From Eimeria necatrix (taxonomy: Eukaryota > Apicomplexa > Conoidasida > Eucoccidiorida > Eimeriidae): DNA of 61,354 bases. The stretch covers positions 2,501-63,854 of the forward strand of contig NW_013654944.1 in assembly GCF_000499385.1 (NCBI RefSeq), written 5' to 3'. The translations under genes and the position numbers were made by a program. The notes under the pieces are model-generated. The model ran no database searches and had not been told where the DNA came from. It saw only the letters and a list, made by a program, of their open reading frames with translations. Positions within the stretch are counted from its first letter, which is position 1. Every line of letters starts with the position of its first letter. Positions 17,040 through 28,146 of the stretch are shown here, piece by piece.

Positions 17040-20000
17040 TCACGCACGCTCCTGGCTGAGGTCACGGGATCTTGCAGGGCCCGTCGTGTTACATGCTGCC
17101 CTGCCCAATGCTTGAATGTCTCCTGTATGGTCTTCGTATGTGCCATTTCCACAAAAGGAGCCAGATGAAGGCCCTACAATGGAGTTGATCGGGTCAGTAG
17201 GATACTTTTGCAGGGCCGGGAGAGTGGCATTGTCGCTTTGGGCATAATCTGTGAAGCATGTAGCGTTTGAATTGCAGGCGTTTCCCTTCTTGTCGAAGCA
17301 ACAAGACTGGATCGGCTGGTCGTTTCCCACTACATGAAGGTTCTTCGTCTGCACAGGCTTCGCGAGTTCCACGTTTTCAGATGGCCCATGGCTTCCTACT
17401 AATTCTGGTGTGCAGTAAGAAAATTTGTAGCTCCACATTAAGATATATCCGTCCGTTGCAAGGGAGATTACACGAACTGACAGGCTACGCTTTCCTATGT
17501 TTTGCAAAGTCGAGGCTGCATTACATGGATCTACGCACGTGTAACACAACAGACCGCTTGGTGCGGAGGCATGAGGGAGCTTTGCAGTGGAAAATTGAAC
17601 GATTGCTGCCGAGGATGTTTTCGTCATTTCTGGATCGGACAACGCGTCACTGAGCCGGCCAGCCAGAGAGTGTCTCATTTTCGAAAAGCTTCCCGAGGAA
17701 GTGGCGTCAGTCGATTCCAACTCTGCAAAGCCTTCGCGGTCGCGATACAGACTCGCAAGCCCGGCGCCTCTATGAAACCGAGGAGTTTGATGAGACTTTT
17801 GTTGCGAAACGCAGTCGGGTGGCCCAGATCTAATGTTTGCAGAGTCACGGCTCGTAGTCTTTTGAATTTGGTTGCACATTTGTTGTGGCTCTGATTGCTG
17901 TTCTGCCGAAAAGCTCGGCACTTCCATTCCTAGCAGAATGTGCCGTTCACGTTCGTATACTAAACACAGTCTGCTGAAGCCCATGCAGGCTGTCAGTAGC
18001 ATTGGAGCAGGCAACACTTTTTGGCTTCTCTGCGGGCAAAGCGCAAACAGATTAAAGTACCATTGGGCACGACCAAAAAATGCTGTGTGCACCAGCATGG
18101 TTGCCATAGCGGAAGCAGTCACACTTTACCGATTCACACTATCCTGTAGAAATCAACAAGCGTTACATTTGTCGCGGCTAGAGCTGTACATGATACTACG
18201 TGGAACAATCGCGGCAGCACGTGGGTGTACGCAGCTATCTAGAAACTGTGAACATTCAGCCTGCCTACATTTCCTCTGGCAAGCGTCCCACTAAGCAGCC
18301 TATTGAGCAAGTCGCCAGAAGAATGCGAGGCTGCTTCGGGTCCAACGATGGTGGGAACCGGCAGGGACAGTGGAAGAAATGAGTCCAACACTTTCGTATC
18401 CTGGAAGGGAAACAAGCAGTGTCTTTTGTCATTCATTCAGTGGCGTGAAGTGTGGGCGAAGAAAACACCCGTGCACATTTCTTCAGTGGTTGCTGCGATG
18501 TCATAGCAAACTCACGGACGTCAAAGAATTGACGAGGAGACGGCCGTCCGGTACGGAGAAGACGCTGAGCTGAGAATTTGGACCGGCGACCAAAACGTGG
18601 CCCTGTAACGCATGCGCGCCAACCAAGGGTGCAGTGTTTTACGGAAGGGCTCCTCACTTACTCGTCACTAGCAGGTGGAATAGTGCATTTTCAGAAAGAA
18701 GCACGACAGGTGCCATGACTGAGTTTGCAACAAAGTGCTAGTGTTCCACCATACCGGATGCTGTGGGGAATGCGTAAACTCGATAAGTCGTGGCGCTGTG
18801 GAAAAAGGAACATGCAGCGTCGTGAGCAGCTCCAACTCAACAAGGAAAGGAATTCTCCTAGCGTCTTGCAAGAGTGAATCAACACAACCGACTCGACTTC
18901 CCAGCAAGCTCCCGGCGAATGTCGAGTCCGTCAGTTCCCCTTCAGCTCTGCGGAAAATAGGGGTGAGGCGAAAGCAGGTGACTTGGCCTGCCGTACTCGC
19001 AACTGCCAAGACGCCTCCTCCTCTGTCAAGCCCCAAAGCAGAAATGGGACCTGAGAGGCGACAAGAAACTCTTATCAGTGCGTCTCCATCAACGCATCTC
19101 CCAGGAGGGAAGTAGATCTCAGTAAAGCAACAAATTCCCGCGAAAGTGTTCAAAACAGTCTGTACTCATGCGCAAAATGCTGCTCACGAGGCGTGACTTG
19201 GCGATCAAGTGCGACTGAAGGCAGCTCGAGGGCCCCTGCGTTGTTTTGTTCGAGCGTGAGCAAGACCACCCCGCCATCCTCCGTGCCCACTGCCACAAGG
19301 CCGTGGCTTCCCTCCTCTATGACGGTCGCAGCTACAGCTGTTACAGCGGACTTAAAGTAAAGCGGAAGAGCTGCAACAGAGAGAGAAATTACTGTGAGTC
19401 CACCCCTGAATCCCAAGCGCATAGCTCGACGGTTGAACACAGGACTTCAATGTTGCACAAGGCTTTAGCATTTATTTGGCTATGCAATATGTATGCAACA
19501 AATGTATGGAGATACACACGCACTTCCACATATGTTTCTTTGAATTACCACACTACTGTACTGCAGGCAGGTCGCGACTCAGTTAGTGGTCATGAAGTCC
19601 CTTACTCGACAGGTTAGGCGAACGAAGGTCCCACAGGCGAAGCTCTCCCCCCACACAACATCGGCCCCCCATGACAACAAGGCAAGGACAGCCCTCTTGC
19701 AGTTGCCGAGAAGGCGCTGCTGGTGGGTGGGCGCAGCCAGCGGTCTGTTGAGAGTAACCAAGAGCAACAGCTGGCGAGCTCGGAAGAGGCAGAACTGCTG
19801 AGACGTCGAGGCTTCCCAGGGGCCTTTCCTGTAAGACAAGAGAGGTTTCCGCTGAAAGCTGTAGAGCATCCATTACCAAGACTTGCGTCCTCGTGCAAAG
19901 CAACAGAAGTGGCTCGCTCCAGTACACCGCAGCAACTTGCGAACTGTGCAGTGGCAGCCACGCAGACGCTGCGTCTGTTCGTCCACTTTTAATATGTCTC

Positions 20001-22087
20001 AAGGCCACCTGCTGGATATTCAAGCATCGCTTGGGGTGCAGCTCACGCAATGATGACATTGCGGCGTAGCCGTGGGAAGGGTATTTGTGACGCCCCTGCA
20101 GGCGCTGCTGCTGCTGCTGCTGCTGCTGCTGCACGTCTGTTTTCTGGGCATTTCTGCCGACGCTGCTGCGAGTGCTCGTTCGACTGACTGCTGAGGGAGA
20201 GCGGTGAAGAGAAGACTTCTCTGGGCGCTGAGTTTTCCCTCTGCTGCCGGCTGCACTCAAAGGGCGCGACCGACGCCGACTGCCTGAGTACCAGCGGCCG
20301 ACGGAGTCGCCGTATGTGCTGCGAGGCGTTCGCCTCGGAGCATGCACTGATCCTGTTGCAAAAGGGGGAGTTGTGGCGGTGGACTTCGGCGCAGGCGATC
20401 GGCACCGCGAAATTGTCCTGGAAGTCAACGAATATGAATCCGACTGCGAGCGGCAGCGGGCTGGCTGGTTGACTGTGGCGGTCTGCGGGAGGCAGGATGC
20501 AGGCGGAGTTCTTGTTCGTGTGGTAAGCTTTTCCACAGACTTGGGCAGCTCAGTTTTCGCCCCCGCACTGCGCCCAGATAGGGCTTGAAAACCACTTCCA
20601 GTGGAAGTCAAGGAAGTGAGAGGCAGCAACTGAACGAGACCCTCCTGAGCCACCAGCAGCAGCAAGCTCCTCTGCACAGGCTGCAAGAATACCACTCTGC
20701 TGCAGAAAGATGGCAGAGAAACGGAGCGCAGTGGCGCCAACCCTCGAAACACAACAATGCGGCGGTCAGCAAGAGCCGTAATGATATCTCCAGAAGCCAA
20801 AAACGCACAAGCCGTCGCTTCAGGCTGCCCGTTCTGCACTCCGTCGCCACCCAGTCGGGAAATGCACAAACTCTTGTAGGATGGCGGCTGGGAGAAGCGT
20901 TCGCTGTTGATGTTCCAGACACGCAGGTGCCCCAAGCCAAATGTTGCAAGACGGATGTGGAGGCCTTCATTGCTGCCATACTTCGTTGCGTTCTCAGCCA
21001 GAATTTCGCCCCGCTTATTCGTAGACCACAACGATCCGCTTTTTGCCCAGCACCACTGACTGCGCCCGCGTTTGAAATGACTCTGTCGGGCTGTTTTCGG
21101 TGTCGGCTCGAGCGTGAGGCCATTCAACAAAGAGCGGGTGCAGGGAGTCACATGTGTCACATGCAGCAGTGGCAACCCTGAGGGGGAATGCGTGCTAACA
21201 TATTCGCCTAACTGGCCTTGAAGGGCCAAAGTGACGTGAAAATAAACTGCAAGAGAGTGTTGCGGGTCTGCTAGCAGCAGGAACAGGAGGCTTCCATCGT
21301 GGCTGAAGTGCGCAGCAGCAACCTCGTGCCATGATGGCACCTGCACCAACGCCACCTCTCTCAGGGTGTGCGGCGACCAAAGGCGGCAGAGAGGCATAGT
21401 GCCGGACCCTCTTGTAGAACTGAGTTGCTCCGCTGAGGCACACAGTACATGCAAATATCCTTACATGCAAGCCACACTCAGACTGGTTCGCTCAACTTGC
21501 GTCAACTCAAAGTTTTTCTCTATGCTAAGCCAAATCGCCTCGAAAAACAGATTAAATAGACGTTACGGTAGAGTCGGCTCACAAGAAAGGCATAGTTTCA
21601 GCGCGTGGGAGTATACTAGGAGGTTAACCTTGTTGGAATGCCGGGAGAATACCCGTTCAGTGTACGGCGAAGATGGCTGACCACCCAGCGGGCGATCTAA
21701 GGGTGTGGGAAATCCTGAAGATGGCCGGAGCCATTCGCTTAGCTCTCTTTGGGTGGGTTTTGACTCAGGGAGCGGAGCGCGCTGGGCAACTTTAGGCAGC
21801 AGATTAACAGCCTTGCTAGACTCTAGCATGTAGGCTGCTGGGCCGCGAACGACACACCAGGAACCAACGCAGTAAACTAGCAAGTAATCCTCAACTGATT
21901 CCAGCCTCAGCGAGGAGCGACAGAATGAGGGGACCATCACCGCCGACTGGTGGGAGCCGGTCGAGAAGCCCCAGCAGGGTTGAGGCTTCAGCGAGGCCTT
22001 ATCTGCATTAGGCAATAGCTCGCTTGAAGTATTGGTAGACCCGCCCGGCTCTAGGTCGAACGGGCTTACTTCAAAGTCCTTCATCAT
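17040..22087 (-). CDS. Large WD40-repeat protein (EML/WDR90-like)
   Basis: A multi-exon minus-strand gene. Exons I can place: 22087-21583, 21432-19606, 19370-19188, a block at about 19090-18890, 18602-18516, and a terminal block from about 18120 to the TGA at 17040. WD-blade signatures recur: ERVFSRHSNKVNLLVYSHAL, MPLCRLWSPHTLREVALVQV, IRLATFGLGHLRVWNINSER, GGRCCVGGELRLWDL, LVAVGTEDGGVVLLTL, GHVLVAGPNSQLSVFSVPDG, VISLATDGYILMWSYKF. The AHFSHDGSLLFLL and FGLGHLRVW motifs are the type seen in EML and WDR90 microtubule or centriole proteins, which suggests a cytoskeletal scaffold. A Ser/Arg/Thr-rich insert with a Gln run (about 20105-20132) sits in the long exon. The start is uncertain: two adjacent ATGs at 22087 and 22084 are the first in frame, and an upstream exon is possible. 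The phases of the middle exons were not all closed. Confidence 0.7.
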
Positions 22088-23748
22088 TGCCCTCTTCCGC
22101 CCTTCCTCCGTGACCAGCAGCAATCCTTTGGTGCCTTCGGGCTTGAGAGGACACTAAATTGTGACAGAATCGAGAAAACAGCTCTTACTAGACAGGAGCA
22201 GATCAATTAGGGCGAATGAGCCTCAAGGGCACAGATTAGAGGACGGTTTCGAAAATGCCACGCGGGCTCTCCCGTAGGCGGCGACCTCATGGCGTTAAAT
22301 GTGTCATCGATCAAATAAGTGAAGGATCACCTCAGATCTTTTGAAATAAGTAGGGTTTCGTCTCATTGCCTTTTTGGTTGGTGATTCGCCGTAAGTGGCG
22401 TTGATTTCCCGCTAGTAGCAGGTTCTGACTGTTCATTAGGAGGCGGAAATGACGCGTCACTGGAGGTGCGTGGAGGAATCTGTGGAAGCTTTAGGCCTTT
22501 TTATCCTTAATTTACTATGTTTATTTTAGCATGACAATATCTTTGCAAAATTAAGCCCCAGGCAGCCTCAACCACCACTCCGAGACATCGCCCAGACAGC
22601 CACCGGTACCGTTCCGTGCCCGTTGTCAAGCCCGTAACACAGAAGCGGGCTTTAGCCAAAAACACCAGCCCGTGCTTGTGCATTCAGCTTTCCAGATATT
22701 GAGCTCCTGCAAAACATTTGGTTTTAGGCCTACGAGGAGGGTGTGCAAGGGTTCATGGCCGATGACCGCGCCATACGTTCAACTTGCACGGTTGGTCTGG
22801 CAGTTGCACGAACTGGCCCTCACTAGTGGACCAACTCTAAAGACATAACAAAAGCCTTTCTCTTTGTTGTGGCTGAAAACATTCAAGCATGCTGACTAGA
22901 TGCGTGTTCCCAGTTTTCCACTGATTGCAACTGCTGAATTTTCCAGGTCACTACAAAGTCTCCAGTAAGGTGTGTGGGCTTGCGAAAACGCTGTACAACT
23001 ATCACCCGGCATTGCTTTGTGCAACAGTGCGACGGGAATTTGCAATGACAAAGCTTCTATGGTTCTCTTTCAAGTGATAGGAAAGGAGAAAAATAACGCA
23101 TGAGATAACCGAGGGCTGCGCTATGCTGTCTACGGCGTCCTGAAGGTCAAGTAGGCCTGCCAGCGCCATTTAGAGCACTGGGCTGCCAAATACATTCTTA
23201 TAAGACTTTGGGTTGCAAATTGGTGCCCTTTTTATCACGTTGAGAGTAACCGTCACTCCCGCTGGTGGCCTACGCTCCCCACGAACAAATTCCTAACAAC
23301 TACTGAATCCAGATTTCGACTATAACAGTGCTAAAGCCACACGGCACTAACTGCGAAGGATGGTGTCCAACAGACGGGGCATCTTTAATACAAAAGCTGC
23401 TGAGAGGTTTAAACGCTTGCCACTACGTGCCGTAGGAACAATACCGCCACTGCGACAAATCGATGGAGGCTGCAGCGGACGAACAGCCTTCTGTTTAACT
23501 AAGCTTTCACTTCAAAAACTGCTGGTCAGCTTCACTAGAGCAAACGAGGGAGCGGAGCCTCTTCAGCTCAGTGTGCCTCTAGTTCTCCCTATGCCCAAAA
23601 CTTTCTCATCTAACTGAAAAGCGAATTGTCAGCGCTTAATCCAGTAGAAAGCAGTGGGCTTGAGCAAAAATAAAGGAGCTAAATTCATCACCTGTCAGTT
23701 AAGTGCAAGGCCATAGGTTTGAGATCAGCCAACAAAGCGCCACGAATC
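22088..23748. other. Gene-poor interval
   Basis: No supported gene. It is 5' of the WD40 gene and 3' of the NIP30-like gene, both on the minus strand, so a promoter and a 3' leader are expected. A plus-strand frame of 85 codons at 23360 has no family features and is not called. Confidence 0.55.
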
Positions 23749-25297
23749 TCAACCAGAATCATCGCTATCGCCGTACGCCTCGCAAAGTGACGCGAAGACA
23801 TCCCCCTTTTCCTCATCGGCAGCTGCCTTTGCCCCATCCTGTTTGTCTTCACTTTTCGATGTGCCTCCGTCAGCTGCGTTGTCTCCATCTTTCTTCGCAT
23901 CCTCAGTTGCTGAACCCTCAGCCTCGTTTGAGACAGTGCCCTCTGCTGCGTTGGTTTTAGGCTTTTTTATAATCAAGTTTAACGACGGGCGGGCCTGAAA
24001 AAGAAAAGAAGTACGCAGCCGGTGCATGTATTCTAAGTTTAACGCGTTCCATATGTATGGCCGCAGCCGAGCCACGAAGCAACCACATATAACGATGATA
24101 GCAAGTGAATTCACTAAAGATTCACTGGATTACAAACACTTGCAACGTCTCACGTCGAGAGCGCGCTTCTTCTGTTTCTCTTTGAATGCTATCGTTGTCA
24201 CGTCGAAAATGCATCCCTCTCCGAAAGGAGAACTTATTTTTGACCTGTACTTTTGCGCTGCCAAAACTGAAAACGGGGAAGCCTTCCCCAGGGAGGTTTG
24301 GCTCGTGTCAGACTCCGCGCTGCGGCGGTCCCGATTCGACGAAGCGACAGAGCTAACAGAAAGCCTGAGAGAGGCTTCTCTCGCCCTGTGAAACTCATCT
24401 CGCATCTCATCTTCCTCCTTCTGCCTTGCCAGTTTCTTGCGGCGGTCTTGCGCCCGCAGAGCCTCATAAAACTCGAACTCTTCCTCTGTCACCTGTGGTG
24501 TGACCACGCGCGCCACTAGCGAAACGAATTCAAGTCCTATTACTGTACAAAATCCCTCAGTGCTGCACTGGTTTTAAAAAAAGGGGGAAGGGAAAGTAAA
24601 CGCACAGAGTGAGGAAGGTTTGGGTTCGGCTTTCCTTCTGTAGGCGGTGGAGGCTCCGGTGTTGTCGGCGGCAGTCCCTCCAAGACTTGTTCCGCGTAGC
24701 TGTGCAGTCACACAACAACGCCGTGCTGCTGTTAATAATGATTTATGAAGTTCACGCGGTGCGGTCTAGCATCTGCCCATATATGATGAGGAACACAAGG
24801 CAAAACAAGAGTTGTTGGTGGACATGCAGCGGCTCTACTTTTTCCTCAGAAACAAGTCCTCTTGTGCGCCAGCACGTCAAAAAAAGGAAAGACGCACCTT
24901 TTAAAGTTGGGATCTGCAAAGTAACACAGGCCGCCAAAGAACGCAAGCAGACACCAAACAAAATCACAGAGGGTACACAAGAACCCGAAGCCCAGGCTGC
25001 GACACGAATCAAGAATGAGTACTGAGGTTGCAGAAATACTGTCGGAGTGAGCTCCTCTACGACAGAGCCAAAGTAGCGTCCAGCTAGATAACTAATCAAC
25101 TAAGTAGCTAGCTAGCCAGCACTCCGCTGGACGGCACCAGCTAGCGAGTCGTTCAGCTGACCGCGGCTAAATTCAGGGAGCTTTCTGAGCCTCTCCTGGA
25201 GCTCAACCTCCTCCCTCGAGCGCGTGTCCACTTCGCGCTCGCGCACACCCCCCTCTGTGATCTCCGCCTGGTAGACGGAGGATTTGACGAATTGCAT
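23749..25297 (-). CDS. Probable NIP30/PSME3IP1-like nuclear protein, multi-exon
   Basis: Three coding blocks are clear. The first exon starts at the ATG at 25297: MQFVKSSVYQAEITEGGVRE, then a charged stretch ending LQERLRK. A middle exon starts at the acceptor at 24493: VTEEEFEFYEALRAQDRRKK, then an acidic helix with DEFHRARE. The last exon is 23994-23749 (TGA): ARPSLNLIIKKPKT, then an acidic Ala/Asp/Lys tail ending YGDSDDSG. A Pro-rich segment (about 24690-24600, YAEQVLEGLPPTTPEPPPP) may be a further exon. An N-terminal FV-containing charged helix, a central E-E-E-F-Y helix and a basic Pro-Lys C-terminus resemble the NIP30/FAM192A family, which binds the PA28-gamma proteasome activator. I could not link all exon phases, so this is a suggestion, not a firm call. 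Confidence 0.5.
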
Positions 25298-26395
25298 CGT
25301 GGCGTTTGGTTTGATCCAGTTTACAAAATTCAGTATATCTCAGTGCTTTCGATTTGAAGTGGGCACAAATTGGAATTCTAAACTCAGGCGCCCTAGCCGG
25401 TTCGGCGAAATCAGTGGGAACGGGCTCTACAAAATGCTCTGTTTGCGCTATCGTTGCTGCTGGTTAGAGAAAGAAGGCACTGGTAATGCTGCTTCAGGTA
25501 CGAGGAGACTGGTAATGAGGCAGTCACTGCGACCCGAGATTGCAGGACGTCCGAGCTCTCTGACTTCAAGCCGAAGAAAACGTGAAAAAGAGGCAGCCGT
25601 GCAGATTTAGGGTCTGTGCGAACCGCGCGCATCGTGCTCGTGTCCTCCGTTGCCAGCCGCAGCTGCGATGTTGGTTCTCCTATATTTAGAGAACAAGGAG
25701 AAAAAAATACATTCTCACAAACGATTTCGCAGATCAAACGGCTCGATTTGCATGCGTTGTCGGGGCAGCCAGCCCCAGCTCTGCGTTTGTTCAGTGTAGC
25801 GGCAAGATCCATCCCAATAGCATTAACTGTAACACAGCATCGACGTCTTCTTACAGGAAAGCTAATTTTCGCAGCCGAAATGGCAATTAGCCAAAAACTT
25901 AGCTGTACGGGCGAGCAACCTTCTGCTCTGTCCCATACAGTGACTTAAATGGTGGAACTCCGCCGAGTAGGACAGCTCGGCATTTCTTACTCATTTATAT
26001 ACATATTCGTTTATAAGCATCTTGCAAGATCATCAGAGTCATTATATTCGAGCACAGTTTCCAAATATACATCTGCTGTGAACATGTGGCGTCACCACCC
26101 GTCACTGGAGTAAACAGCTAGTTCACTATAAGCGCTGTCTAATCGACCTGAATTAAAGTTGCCAAGGGGGCAACTTGTAAAAATATGTTCAATTAAGCGC
26201 ATTTACATGGATAACGCTAAGGGGAGTGCTAGAGCCGCCTCACTATGGCAGTTTTGGAATGCGTTGAGGTGAGTTCTCTTGCTGAAATCACTCTATTGAC
26301 CTAATCGCACCCTTGTGCTTTTGTCGAGAGTTGATCCAAGCTACTCGCAGAGTGGACTGCCACCCTAATTGCGGCCTTTTTAGGTTCAGGCTGCG
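25298..26395. other. Divergent intergenic region
   Basis: It separates the minus-strand NIP30-like gene from the plus-strand J-domain gene, so it probably holds both promoters. Short open frames only. The part from about 25980 to 26200 is A/T-richer than its surroundings. No repeats noted. Confidence 0.6.
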
Positions 26396-27340
26396 ATGCG
26401 GCGTATGTTTCCCTTTTCAATTTCTTCTTCTTTTCGCCTTTCCCCAAGTTCTTTTTGCCTTCATTTCCCTCTGAGTGCACTGCGCACTAGTGGAAGATCC
26501 GCACACAGTTGCCCCTTCAAGGCCCTGGGGCTCTCCCCTACAGCGTCAGCAGACGAGTTGAGGATTCGTTACATCGAACTGGCAAAGCAGCTGCACCCTG
26601 ATGCGGCTGCCCCTGGAGCAGCAGCAGCTGCAGATGCTTCAGGCAAATTCATAGAACTCAGGAAAACATATGAGAAAGCTCTACAGCAGCAGCAAGGACA
26701 GCAGCGGCAGCAGCAGCAGACGCCGCAGCGCTCCGACAGCGTGGGCTCCTCAGCAGAGCCAGCGGCCCATCACTGGCAGTGGCGGCGTGGATCGCCAGAA
26801 GCCTCTGCTGCATATCCTTACAACAGTGCGCTAAGCGAAGCAATTTCCAGGAAAAGACATGAATGGGGAGAAATGCAGAAAGAGAGAGAGCGTTTCTGGA
26901 AGACTCGAAGCCAGCAAAGAAACGAAAGAGGCGACAACACTTCGTACATGCGTGATATCAAGGCTCTTTTCAATAGGCGGCTGAGCGAGGAAGAACAAAA
27001 TGAAAAACATCGAAGGAAAAATAATAGTGCAGCAGCAGAGAGCACTGAAGGAGAGGGTGCGGCTGCAGCAGCGGCTGCTGCAGCCGCAAGGGAAGAGCAG
27101 CTGCTCAGAAGCGAACTCAGAGCCTTTGGCCTCGACGATAAATACATAGACCCAGCGACAATATGGTTTCCCAAAAGAAAAAAGAAAGCAGGGAAGGCCC
27201 ACACATGGGTAAGCAGGCCAGAAAAGAAGTTCAGCACAAAGGCGGTGGTGGCAGTAGTTTGGTTGTTTGCTGTGTTTGGGGCAGCAGCTACTGTTTTTTT
27301 TTCTGTAGAATTGAGAAAAGAATCAGAAAGATCAAAGTAA
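26396..27340 (+). CDS. J-domain (DnaJ-like) protein with C-terminal membrane segment
   Basis: Single exon, ATG to TAA, 314 residues. The J domain is at about residues 39-97: PFKALGLSPTASADELRIRY, then ELAKQLHPD with the obligatory HPD at 67-69, then FIELRKTYEKAL. By family it should recruit and stimulate an Hsp70. The first 35 residues are rich in Arg, Ser and Phe with few acids, which fits a mitochondrial presequence. A hydrophobic segment at about 281-302 (AVVAVVWLFAVFGAAATVFF) followed by a short charged tail predicts a tail-anchor-like membrane span. The middle is charged with short Gln and Ala runs. There is no Gly/Phe or zinc-finger region, so it is a type III J protein. An inner mitochondrial membrane J protein is plausible but inferred. 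Confidence 0.85.
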   Translation: MRRMFPFSISSSFRLSPSSFCLHFPLSALRTSGRSAHSCPFKALGLSPTASADELRIRYIELAKQLHPDAAAPGAAAAADASGKFIELRKTYEKALQQQQGQQRQQQQTPQRSDSVGSSAEPAAHHWQWRRGSPEASAAYPYNSALSEAISRKRHEWGEMQKERERFWKTRSQQRNERGDNTSYMRDIKALFNRRLSEEEQNEKHRRKNNSAAAESTEGEGAAAAAAAAAAREEQLLRSELRAFGLDDKYIDPATIWFPKRKKKAGKAHTWVSRPEKKFSTKAVVAVVWLFAVFGAAATVFFSVELRKESERSK

Positions 27341-28146
27341 AACACGACTCATGCACCTCGGGTGCGTTACAGAGAAGTGACCTGCAGTAATTCCCTATCC
27401 TTTATTTGTTTTTGTTTCGAACGTACTTACGTAAGTATGGGTCTTCGCAGACACCAGCGGCTTCTGCTGCTGCTGGACAGAAGGCAGCAATGAACAGTTC
27501 GCACAACGCCGCTTGCAACTAAAATAAAACTTTGAGTGGGAGTGACGTGGCGGAAGCTTTTTTCCACTACTCGTCACCCTCAGGTGTATGTTAATACAGC
27601 TCAAGGGGCTTTCAAGGCCTTATGAGGGGCCTATTTCAAGTGAAGACTGTTCAATTCATTTGACTGCTGTATACTGCGGCGCCGACGCATGCTTTCCTGT
27701 AGCTCACTAGTTGCGGCAGTTTTGTTTCGAAGAGGAAAGCTGACTAGAACTTATTAACTAATATTCTTGTCTGCAGGTTACTAAATAACTCGGTAACTGC
27801 AGCCTACGAAAGATATTGTGTCTGCACTTAGCTTCACTAGCCAATCACTTCGCTGCTGCGACTACTGAAATGTCTTTGGAGAGGCATCCCAGTATCCAAT
27901 TCTTGGTAAATAGGCTGGGAAACTAGAATGGAATCTAGTGCGTTTCTGCGACTTGTAAAATGCGCAAATAAAAAGGCGATATTAGCCATAAAACAACTTT
28001 TATGCCGGTCAGTTGCCTCCATGGGCCTGTACAGTGCAGCATGCTGTTTGCTGCGTCTTCTCCTTTTGCGTTTATTACTTTTGGTTGCCAACAAACTTCC
28101 TGAGGAGAAATCTAGAAAAGCGCAAGTGCCTCTTGCGTCTCTTTTC
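27341..28146. other. Intergenic stretch between convergent genes
   Basis: It carries the 3' ends of the J-domain gene (+) and the Lys-rich secreted protein gene (-). No gene, repeat or RNA recognised. Confidence 0.6.
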
